The notes below the pieces were generated by a model. It did no database searches. It worked only from the letters and a program-made list of their open reading frames with translations, and was not told the origin of the DNA. The translations under genes and the position numbers were made by a program. Shown piece by piece: positions 48,038-54,870 of a stretch of DNA of 64,000 nt. The DNA is from Sinorhizobium numidicum (lineage in GTDB: Bacteria > Pseudomonadota > Alphaproteobacteria > Rhizobiales > Rhizobiaceae): NCBI RefSeq assembly GCF_029892045.1, contig NZ_CP120367.1:2108001-2172000 (forward strand), written 5' to 3'. Position 1 is the stretch's first letter, and every line of letters begins with the position of its first letter.

Positions 48038-48967
48038 TCAGTTCTTCGCCTGATAGTTGGCCAGGTTTTCCTTCGTTACGAGTTCGAAGGGAATGTAGAC
48101 CTTCTTTTCGACCGGTTCGCCTTTGGCGAGCTTGAGGGCGGCATCGACCGAACCCTTGCCCTGACCGGCGGCGTTCTGGAAGACCGTCACGTCGAGGTCA
48201 CCGGCTGCCATCGCTGCGAGCGCATCCTGGGTGGCATCGATGCCGCCGATGACGACGGAGTCCATCGAGCGTCCCGCTGCCTTCAGCGCCTGGATGGCGC
48301 CGATCGCCATTTCGTCGTTGTTCGAAATGACGGCGTCGAACTCGAGGCCGGCGGAAAGCCAGTTTGTCAAGAGATCGGCGCCCTGGGTGCGCGACCAGTT
48401 CGCGGTCTGCTCTTCGACGATCTCGATGCCCTTGCACTCGTCGGTCGCAAGCACGTCGTGAATGTCTTTCGTGCGCATACGCGCAGCCTGGTTGGAGAGT
48501 TCGCCCATCATCACGACGGCTTTGCCTTTGCCGCCGAGCATCTTGCAGATTTCCTTGGTTTCCAGCGTGCCGGATTCCACTTCGTTCGAAGCCACGAAAG
48601 CCTGCTTTTCCGGAAGTGTGTCGACGTTCACCGGCTCGCGGTTGACATAGACGAGCGGAATGCCGGCATCCGCGGCAATCTTCGACATGGCGGCTGTCGC
48701 GTCCGTGTCGACCGGATTGACGATAATCGCGTCGACACCGGCTGCGATGAAGTTCTGGATCTGGCTCTGCTGCTTGGAAACGTCGTTCTGCGCGTCTTCA
48801 ATCTGCAATTCCACGCCGTCAAGCGTCTTGGCGTAATCGGACATGCCGTTGCGCAGGACGGTCAGGAAGTTGTCATCGAAGAGCGCCATCGAAACGCCGA
48901 TGGTCTCGGCATGCGCGGCCGTGGACATCATGACAGCCATCGCTGTGCCCAGCATAAATTTCTTCAT
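48038..48967 (-). CDS. Sugar ABC transporter binding protein (inositol/rhizopine type)
   Basis: A 309-residue periplasmic binding protein of the ribose-binding superfamily. A signal peptide ([20 protein letters not shown]) is followed by [20 protein letters not shown], then [39 protein letters not shown] and [19 protein letters not shown]. The wording is close to the binding proteins called IbpA or rhizopine-binding MocB in rhizobia, so myo-inositol or an inositol derivative is the likely ligand; this is recall, not a search. ATG 48967 follows GAGGAG; the frame upstream to 49132 is not coding. Confidence 0.9.
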   Translation of the reverse strand: MKKFMLGTAMAVMMSTAAHAETIGVSMALFDDNFLTVLRNGMSDYAKTLDGVELQIEDAQNDVSKQQSQIQNFIAAGVDAIIVNPVDTDATAAMSKIAADAGIPLVYVNREPVNVDTLPEKQAFVASNEVESGTLETKEICKMLGGKGKAVVMMGELSNQAARMRTKDIHDVLATDECKGIEIVEEQTANWSRTQGADLLTNWLSAGLEFDAVISNNDEMAIGAIQALKAAGRSMDSVVIGGIDATQDALAAMAAGDLDVTVFQNAAGQGKGSVDAALKLAKGEPVEKKVYIPFELVTKENLANYQAKN

Positions 48968-49116
48968 ATTGCTTCTCCTCCACAATTGGTGCCCGGCGAC
49001 ACCTTCTCCAGCCGGGGACGCGGCCTTTCGGGGGCCGCGTCGTTCCAGACCGAAGGCGACACTCCCGCTACACCTTCGGTCAAAACGGAATAAACAAACC
49101 AGCAGTTTGTTATTAC

Positions 49117-49130
49117 GGAATATGTATTCC
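49117..49130. promoter_or_regulatory. Candidate operator palindrome in front of the sugar ABC operon
   Basis: GGAATA-TG-TATTCC, perfect 6-bp arms, 150 bases upstream of the binding protein start. A second, longer imperfect inverted repeat (AATAAACAAAC...GTTTGTTATT) lies just beside it at 49089-49114. A related GGAAC-N4-GTTCC site occurs at 50061. Regulator unknown. Confidence 0.5.
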
Positions 49131-49204
49131 ATTTTATCCCTGTGCCGTCAAGTGTTGTCTTGCGGCGCCCAGGCGGATTTCCGCTCTTTCGTGCGCGGAA
49201 ACGA

Positions 49205-50014
49205 TCAAGTGCGGGACTGAAGATATTCCATGCTCTCGCGGAGTGCCTTCGCTGGATCGCCGAGACCATGCACGGAAGGCGCGAACGGTTCGAAGGAAAA
49301 GGGGCCTTTGTAGCCTTCTGCGCGAAGGCGACGGATCTGACCAGCATTGTCCAGCCTGTCTTCGGCATCGACCAGGACGCGGTGCGGATCGCGCATGTCG
49401 GCAACGGTCACGGCCTTGTCGCTGACGCCGGAAATGTGCACGAGACCGGTGAGGTCGGGGAAGATCGCATCCTCGCCGGCGAGGTGGTGGTGGAACGTAT
49501 CGTGCACCAGACGGAAGGTCGTTCCGCCGATCTCGCGGATCGCCTCGGCGGCTTCCGTTTTCGAACGCAGAGAGCAGATTTCAAAGCCGAGTGGCTCTAC
49601 GAGGCCGAGGATACCCGCTGACTCGAGCATCGGCTTCAGCGCCTTTAGCGCCGTCCTGAGATTCGCCTGGCGCTCGCCTTCCTTCTGGCCGCTGCCGTCG
49701 TTGACCGGCACTAAAACCAGAGCTTTCGCGCCGCAATCACGCGCATAAGAAATAAGTTCGCGTGCTTCCGCTTCACGTGCCGCATTCCATTCGTTGAAAC
49801 GCTGTAAGGCGTTGATGGAAATGATCGTCACAGCGTGCCTTTGAGCCAGCGCCTTAACATCCTCCGGCCTCGTCCCGTCAATGATCGCGTTGCCGGAAAG
49901 GTCGTTGCGAATTTCCACGGCGGAAATGCCGAGCGATTTGGCGAGCGCGAAGAACGCCTCAAGCGATAGGCCGGGCGTGGCCATGTGGTTGAGCGCGAAA
50001 GGAAGGGCGGTCAT
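49205..50014 (-). CDS. Sugar isomerase/epimerase-like TIM-barrel protein (xylose isomerase-like)
   Basis: A 269-residue protein of the AP_endonuc_2 TIM-barrel type. It starts LPFALNHMATPGLSLEAFFALAKSLGISAVEIRND and has the metal-site pattern of this superfamily: LGLVEPLGFEI (Glu), RLVHDTFHHHLAG (Asp/His) and LVHISGVSD (His), plus FSFEPF at the end. Related proteins are IolE/IolH or MocC of inositol and rhizopine catabolism. ATG 50014 was chosen for the GGAGGA ten bases upstream; the frame continues to 50059. It lies between the dehydrogenase and the sugar ABC operon on the same strand. Confidence 0.82.
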   Translation of the reverse strand: MTALPFALNHMATPGLSLEAFFALAKSLGISAVEIRNDLSGNAIIDGTRPEDVKALAQRHAVTIISINALQRFNEWNAAREAEARELISYARDCGAKALVLVPVNDGSGQKEGERQANLRTALKALKPMLESAGILGLVEPLGFEICSLRSKTEAAEAIREIGGTTFRLVHDTFHHHLAGEDAIFPDLTGLVHISGVSDKAVTVADMRDPHRVLVDAEDRLDNAGQIRRLRAEGYKGPFSFEPFAPSVHGLGDPAKALRESMEYLQSRT

Positions 50015-50060
50015 GACGGATGTGTCCTCCAGGAACGTTTGGAATGTCTGTCGTGGCATC

Positions 50061-50074
50061 GGAACGTTTGTTCC
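50061..50074. promoter_or_regulatory. Candidate operator palindrome in front of the TIM-barrel gene
   Basis: GGAAC-GTTT-GTTCC, perfect 5-bp arms, 47 bases upstream of the gene start, set inside a wider inverted repeat (GAATGTCTGT at 50042-50051 against ACAGACATATTC at 50080-50091). It resembles the 49117 site in its GGAA...TTCC ends. Confidence 0.45.
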
Positions 50075-50220
50075 ATTCCACAGACATATTCACCGGTCAT
50101 GAAGGTTCAGTCAAAACCGTAGGCGCCGGGCGGCCTTGCATTCCTGCAAGATTGCGTGCCGGCAATGAGGGAATTCTGTCATGAACGCCGGGATCTTCGT
50201 ACCGGAAGTGTTCCGTCAGC

Positions 50221-50326
50221 CTACTGCATGGTTCCTTAAATCGGAACCGATTTAAGGATAAAACCATGCAGCAATTCAAAGAGTTACCGCGACCTTAGTG
50301 CGTCTGAAAAGACGCACGGCGCGGTA
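50221..50326 (-). repeat. RIME1-like palindromic mosaic repeat, copy 2
   Basis: About 106 bp, reverse orientation of 19601-19707. Both palindromes are present and the second is better preserved (CCTTAAATCGG/CCGATTTAAGG). Its right end lies inside the dehydrogenase gene: the last residues (RASFQTH) and the TAA stop of that gene are read from the first hairpin. Confidence 0.78.
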
Positions 50327-51215
50327 ATGGCGGGATCCCGTTCGCCTCGGCAATGAAATCCGACAACATCGGCACATAGTCCTCGCCGCGTCCAGCGCCG
50401 ACCGCTTGAGCGAAGGAATTTCGGACCGCCGCCCCGATTGGATTGGCGGCGCCCGAGGCGTTGGCGAAGCCTGCCAGATAGCTCATGTCCTTGAAGCCAT
50501 TGCGGATGGCAAATTTGTGCGCGTTCGGATCGCGCTCCAGCACCCAGCGGAAGAAGGTCTGGTAGAACGGGCAATCCATTCGTCCGCCGCGAATGACACT
50601 GTCGAAGACTTCCGGCGTGAGCCCTGCCTTGCGCCCGAGCATGAGCGCCTCTGAATAGAGCGCGGCGTAGCCCATCGACAGGAAGTTATTGAGCAGCTTC
50701 ATCGTGTGCCCGGCCCCGGTTGGCCCGGTATGGACGATACGGCCTGCGAAACATTCGAGCACCGGCCAGACGCGGCGGACATCGGTTTCGGAACCGCCGA
50801 CCATGACATCGAGTGTGCCGGCGGCTGCATCGGCCGGCGTGCGGCTGAGCGGCGCATCGATGAGCGTGATGCCCTTTTTGGCGAGGCTCTCGGCAAGTTT
50901 CGTTGTGACGGACGGATCAGAGGTCGAACAATCGACGATCGTGACCGGCTTGCCGGCGGACGCGATGCCGTCTGCGCCCTCGATGACCGAGAGGACTTCC
51001 GGCGAGCCGGTCACGCAAAGGACAATGATGTCGCATTGCTCTGCCATCGCACGCGGCGTTTTCGCTTCCGTCGCGCCGTCGGCGACAAGAGCCTCGACCG
51101 GCGCGCGGTTGCGGTGTGCCATGACCGAAAGTGGCCAGCCCTTCTTCAGGATGTTCGCCGCCATGCCCTGGCCCATCAGCCCAAGCCCGATGAAACCTAC
51201 ATTCGATTTTGTCAT
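50295..51215 (-). CDS. NAD-binding beta-hydroxyacid dehydrogenase (3-hydroxyisobutyrate dehydrogenase family)
   Basis: A 306-residue oxidoreductase. The N-terminal Rossmann motif VGFIGLGLMGQGMAANILKKG (residues 5-25) is followed by DAPLSRTPADAAAGTLDVMVGG, the substrate-binding segment GPTGAGHTMKLLNNFL with the catalytic Lys near residue 170, and the C-terminal helical domain. It reduces or oxidises a beta-hydroxyacid such as tartronate semialdehyde; the precise substrate is open. ATG 51215 follows GGGAGG. The last residues and stop codon fall in a RIME-like repeat, so the C-terminus was probably altered by repeat insertion. Confidence 0.88.
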   Translation of the reverse strand: MTKSNVGFIGLGLMGQGMAANILKKGWPLSVMAHRNRAPVEALVADGATEAKTPRAMAEQCDIIVLCVTGSPEVLSVIEGADGIASAGKPVTIVDCSTSDPSVTTKLAESLAKKGITLIDAPLSRTPADAAAGTLDVMVGGSETDVRRVWPVLECFAGRIVHTGPTGAGHTMKLLNNFLSMGYAALYSEALMLGRKAGLTPEVFDSVIRGGRMDCPFYQTFFRWVLERDPNAHKFAIRNGFKDMSYLAGFANASGAANPIGAAVRNSFAQAVGAGRGEDYVPMLSDFIAEANGIPPLPRRASFQTH

Positions 51216-51322
51216 GAATGCCTCCCTGAAGTTGACCGGTGTCTCTCGTATCCTGCACGAATGATGGTGGATCACCACCAGAATTCCAAGCGTCGCTAGG
51301 CTGCAAGCGATCTGGGCCTCGT

Positions 51323-52096
51323 CTAATCCCGGAGCACGATCCACACCGGCGCATGGTCGCTCGCCCCCTCCCGGCCGCGAACGTCCCTGTCAATACCCGC
51401 GTCTTTCAGCCGGCGCGCCAGCTTCCGGCTCATGAGAATATGATCGAGGCGCAGGCCGGCATTTCGCTGCCACCGGTTGCGGCGGTAGTCCCAGAACGTA
51501 AAGAGCTCTTCTTTCGGATAGACCTTCCGCAGGGCGTCGATCCAGCCCTGATCGAGGAGTTGCCGGAAAGCGGCTCGGCTTTCGGGCTGGACTAGGGCGT
51601 TATCGTCATAGGAGCGGGTCGGATAGATGTCCCGCGGTTCCGGAACCACGTTGTAATCGCCGGCAAGCACCACGGGCAGGCCAGTCTCAAATAGCGCCGC
51701 GGCATGGAGGCTGAGACGCGCGTGCCAGGCAAGCTTATAGGCGAATTTCGGGCCGGGCTGAGGATTCCCGTTGGGGGCATAAAGCGAGCTGACCAGGATG
51801 CCGTTTACCGCGGCCTCGATGTATCGGCTCTGCGTGTCGGACGGATCGCCGGGCAGTTCGGTGCGAGTGACGACCGGTTCGCTGTCGCGGGCCAGGATGG
51901 CCACTCCGTTCCAGGCCGCCTGTCCGCGCCAGACGGCGCCGTAGCCTGCCGTCTCGATTGCCGCCTTTGGAAATTGCCCGTCGGTTGCCTTGAGTTCCTG
52001 AAGGCAGACGACATCCGGTTTGGACATCGTGAGCCAGGCAATCAGGTTGCCGAGCCGCCGATTCACGCCGTTGATGTTGAAGGTGGCGATCTTCAT
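51323..52096 (-). CDS. xth: Exodeoxyribonuclease III (AP endonuclease, Xth family)
   Basis: A 257-residue nuclease of the exonuclease-endonuclease-phosphatase fold. Motifs: IATFNINGVNRRL (metal-binding Asn), CLQELKATDGQFP (catalytic Glu), YAPNG, LAGDYNVVPEPRD (Asp-x-Asn), LRLDHILMS and GASDHAPVW (catalytic Asp-His). It cleaves abasic sites and trims 3' ends in base excision repair. It lies 13 bases downstream of the hydrolase gene, so it may be read from the end-joining cluster. Confidence 0.93.
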   Translation of the reverse strand: MKIATFNINGVNRRLGNLIAWLTMSKPDVVCLQELKATDGQFPKAAIETAGYGAVWRGQAAWNGVAILARDSEPVVTRTELPGDPSDTQSRYIEAAVNGILVSSLYAPNGNPQPGPKFAYKLAWHARLSLHAAALFETGLPVVLAGDYNVVPEPRDIYPTRSYDDNALVQPESRAAFRQLLDQGWIDALRKVYPKEELFTFWDYRRNRWQRNAGLRLDHILMSRKLARRLKDAGIDRDVRGREGASDHAPVWIVLRD

Positions 52097-52109
52097 AAGG
52101 ACCGCCCGA

Positions 52110-52751
52110 TCACCGTATCAGGCCGTCCGCCCATCTCGTCACCTTCTCGGCCACCGTCTTCAGGTGATCGGCGGTCGAAAAGCCGGATATGCTCTTGCGG
52201 GGTTTAAGGTCATGGTCGCCGTCCTCGAGCCAGAGAATTTCGATCTTGTCCGACAGCGCATAGCTCGAAACTTCCTCGCGGGTGCCAAATTCGTCGCGAG
52301 TGCCCTGGCAGATGAGAGTCGGCGTCTTCAGGCCGGCTAAATGTTTGGTGCGAAGCTGTTCCGGTTTGCCCGGCGGATGAAACGGATAGCCGAGACAAAG
52401 AAGCCCGATGATTTTGCCGGCCGTATAGAGGTCGTCGGCAATCATGCTCGCGACGCGGCCGCCCATGGATTTTCCGCCGATGACAAGTGGGCCTCTTGCG
52501 GCGAGCGCGGTGACGGCCTCCTCGTATTCCGGATTGAGGGTTTCGGCGCGGGGAGGCGGCTTGCGGCCGTCTGTGCCGCGCCGGGCCGCCATGTAAGCGA
52601 ACTCGAAACGGGCGACACGGAATTTTCCAGCAGCGAGAGCCTTGGCGGTCGCCGCCATCGAGGCCGAATCCATCGGCGCCCCGGCGCCATGCGCAAGAAG
52701 AATGGTGACGGACGCATCTTCCGGTCCGTCGAACAAGAATTTTTCGCCCAT
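52110..52751 (-). CDS. Alpha/beta-hydrolase (KANL3/Tex30-like)
   Basis: A 213-residue hydrolase. It has LLAHGAGAPMDSASM with the oxyanion region near residue 20, the nucleophile elbow GGKSMGGRVASM (Ser near residue 95), and late Asp and His residues in CQGTRDEFG and LEDGDHDLKP. ATG 52751 follows the TPR gene stop by one base, so the two are coupled; the open frame upstream to 52934 overlaps that gene. Substrate unknown. Its place in a DNA-repair operon is unexplained. Confidence 0.8.
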   Translation of the reverse strand: MGEKFLFDGPEDASVTILLAHGAGAPMDSASMAATAKALAAGKFRVARFEFAYMAARRGTDGRKPPPRAETLNPEYEEAVTALAARGPLVIGGKSMGGRVASMIADDLYTAGKIIGLLCLGYPFHPPGKPEQLRTKHLAGLKTPTLICQGTRDEFGTREEVSSYALSDKIEILWLEDGDHDLKPRKSISGFSTADHLKTVAEKVTRWADGLIR

Positions 52752-52752
52752 C

Positions 52753-53838
52753 TTAGTCCGCTGTTCTCGGGAGGAGGTGAATATCGGCGAACTGCACACC
52801 GCGCTCGGCCGCCCGCGCCCATTCGGAATTTTTGTCAAGCTCGAGATAGCGGATCCACCAACGGCGCGCCTCGCCGAGATTGCCGATATCGAATTCGAGC
52901 TTCGCCAGATTGAAGATGGCGTCCGCGTAATCACCGTCGAGTTCGATTGCCTTCTTGAGGTGTCTGCGGGCGGCGTCGACCCGTCCGCATTCGCTCATCA
53001 GTCCGGCGAGATTGAACCAGGCCTCGAGGAAGGACGGGTCAAGCTTGATTGCGCGTGCGTAGTCATGCGCCGCTTCCATGTCGCGGCCTGCGGCCCTGAG
53101 GCAATTGGCACGGTTGAACGCGGCGACTGAGTCGGTGCGGTCAATGCCGAGGTAACGCTGATAAAATGCCGCCGCCTCGTCGTAATCGCCCGCCTCCTCG
53201 GCTGCCTCGGCCTGTGCGAAAAGATCGTCAAGCTCGGCATCATCGGTAGTGCCGAGATCGAACAACAGCTGCCCGTCGAGCTCACTCAAGCCCTCGGGGC
53301 GGCGCGCATAGATCGTATCGGTGCCGCCGTGATGGAGCGACAGCGCCGTCAGCGAGGCCACGTGTCCGGAGCGATGAACGGAACGCGCAATGGCGCTCCA
53401 ACTGGCGCCGCTGGCGATCAGCCCGGCATATTTGCGGGCAAGGATCAGGTCGCGAAAGGAATAGGGTTCGCTCGCGTGCTCGAAGGCGTCGAACAGCGAA
53501 AGAAGGTCGAAGACGCGGGGAGGAAGCTGAGATTGGTCGATCACCGACTGGCGTGTGAGCGCCGATGTCGCGGGCGATGCCGCTAAACCCAGCAGTCTAA
53601 GAAAACCGTTTTCGCTGAGGGCGCGCCTATTTCGGTCGGTCTCCGCGTCATATCGCGCTTCGATCTCTGCCTCGCTGGCCTTTGCAAGCAGCCCGCGGCC
53701 GAACACCACGTACGAGCTCTGACGCGTGACGCCGCGCCTTAAATGCCCGTGTTGGCGTTCGACCTCGCGTGCCGCAAGACGCAACGGAAACGCGGCGAGC
53801 GCGCCGATGATGCCAAATATCTCGCCCGCTACCGCCAT
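52753..53838 (-). CDS. BRCT-like / MerR-like helix / TPR protein of the end-joining cluster
   Basis: A 361-residue protein. Residues 1-70 (GEIFGIIGALAAFPLRLAAREVERQHGHLRRGVTRQSSYVVFG) match the shape of a BRCT domain: a GxIxG...R strand-helix start, the middle GG/GH and a VVxG strand. Residues about 80-170 form a MerR-like helical DNA-binding region (LPPRVFDLLSLFDAFEHASE), and residues 205-350 hold three to four TPR motifs (FNRANCLRAAGRDMEAAHDYARAIKLDPS). The start overlaps the ku stop by one base. A scaffold that brings Ku and LigD together at ends is a reasonable hypothesis only. Confidence 0.75.
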   Translation of the reverse strand: MAVAGEIFGIIGALAAFPLRLAAREVERQHGHLRRGVTRQSSYVVFGRGLLAKASEAEIEARYDAETDRNRRALSENGFLRLLGLAASPATSALTRQSVIDQSQLPPRVFDLLSLFDAFEHASEPYSFRDLILARKYAGLIASGASWSAIARSVHRSGHVASLTALSLHHGGTDTIYARRPEGLSELDGQLLFDLGTTDDAELDDLFAQAEAAEEAGDYDEAAAFYQRYLGIDRTDSVAAFNRANCLRAAGRDMEAAHDYARAIKLDPSFLEAWFNLAGLMSECGRVDAARRHLKKAIELDGDYADAIFNLAKLEFDIGNLGEARRWWIRYLELDKNSEWARAAERGVQFADIHLLPRTAD

Positions 53839-54719
53839 CAGACTTTTTTCTTGGTGGCGGATTTGGCGGTAGTCTGCTTGGCTGTCGCAGCTTTTGCAGC
53901 CGGTGTTGCAGCCGGCTCCGACTTGCTCTTGCTCTTGGCCGGTGGCTTCGACTGGGAGAGGCTTGCTTTCAGCGCGTCCATAAGGTTGATGACGTTGCCG
54001 CGTTCGGGAGCCGCTGCGATGATTGGCTTGTGACCCTTGAGCTTCTCGCGGATCATCTGCATCAACGCGATCTCGTAACGGTCCTCGTAGTTCCTGGGAT
54101 CGAAGGTCGTAAGCTTCTGCTCGATGAGCGCTTCGGCGAGCTGGAGCATCTCGGGGTCGAGATTTCCAACCGGAATGTTGCCGAAATACTCCGCCGTGCC
54201 GCGCACTTCGTTGGGGTTCCTCAAGGTGCAGACGAACATGCCGGTCTCGCGCGGTCCTATTGTCACCACCCGTTCCCGACTGGACAGCACCAATCGTGCG
54301 ATCGCCAGCTTGCCGGTTCTGCGCAAAGCTTCGCGCAGTACGACGAAGGTTTCCTCGGCCATCGCCCCGTCGGGCGCAAGATAATAGGGGGCATCCTGGT
54401 AGATGACGTCCACCGATCCCTCGTCGACGAAAGCTTCGATGTTCATCGTGTGGTTGGATTCGATCTTGACGCTCTCAAGATCGGCATCTTCGATGATGAT
54501 GTACTTCTTGTCTTCGTATTCATAGCCCTTCACGAGATCAGAGCGCTCGACAAGGCCGAGCTCCGGATCGACCGGCTTCATGTTGATCCGGTTATGGGTA
54601 TCCTTGTGGAGCTGATTGAAGGTGATCCGCTCGCTTGAACTGGTGGCGGGGTAGAGCCTTACCGGACAGCTCACGAGGCTGAGTCTCAGATAACCCTTCC
54701 AACTTGCCCTGGGTGCCAT
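53838..54719 (-). CDS. ku: DNA end-binding protein Ku
   Basis: A 293-residue bacterial Ku. The core starts MAPRASWKGYLRLSLVSCPVRLYPAT and continues with INMKPVDPELGLVERSDLVKGYEYEDKKYIIIED and KYLA-like helices to MIREKLKGHKPI. The tail (residues about 255-293) is rich in Lys, Ala, Ser and Thr, the type that binds DNA and stimulates LigD. It binds double-strand ends in non-homologous end joining. It lies 138 bases downstream of ligD and is joined to the TPR gene (TGATG overlap). Confidence 0.96.
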   Translation of the reverse strand: MAPRASWKGYLRLSLVSCPVRLYPATSSSERITFNQLHKDTHNRINMKPVDPELGLVERSDLVKGYEYEDKKYIIIEDADLESVKIESNHTMNIEAFVDEGSVDVIYQDAPYYLAPDGAMAEETFVVLREALRRTGKLAIARLVLSSRERVVTIGPRETGMFVCTLRNPNEVRGTAEYFGNIPVGNLDPEMLQLAEALIEQKLTTFDPRNYEDRYEIALMQMIREKLKGHKPIIAAAPERGNVINLMDALKASLSQSKPPAKSKSKSEPAATPAAKAATAKQTTAKSATKKKV

Positions 54720-54758
54720 GATCGTCTCCTACGCGGCAACACGATTACTTTCCCGCCC

Positions 54759-54870
54759 TAGATCACGATGATTTCAGGTTAGTCGACCCAAAATCATAAA
54801 CGTGATCGATTCCAACAAGTTAGAGCGGCATGCGGGCAGAAAACCGTACACTTTTTCTCATCCCGCTCTA
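54759..54870. repeat. Palindromic repeat, second rhizobial family (full copy)
   Basis: Two imperfect palindromes side by side: ATCACGATGATTT with AAATCATAAACGTGAT, and TAGAGCGGCATGCGGGC with the matching CATCCCGCTCTA end. It fills most of the ligD-ku gap (54720-54857). The last residues (SRAG) and TGA of ligD are read from its right arm. A fragment of the same family is at 41911-41948. Confidence 0.65.
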
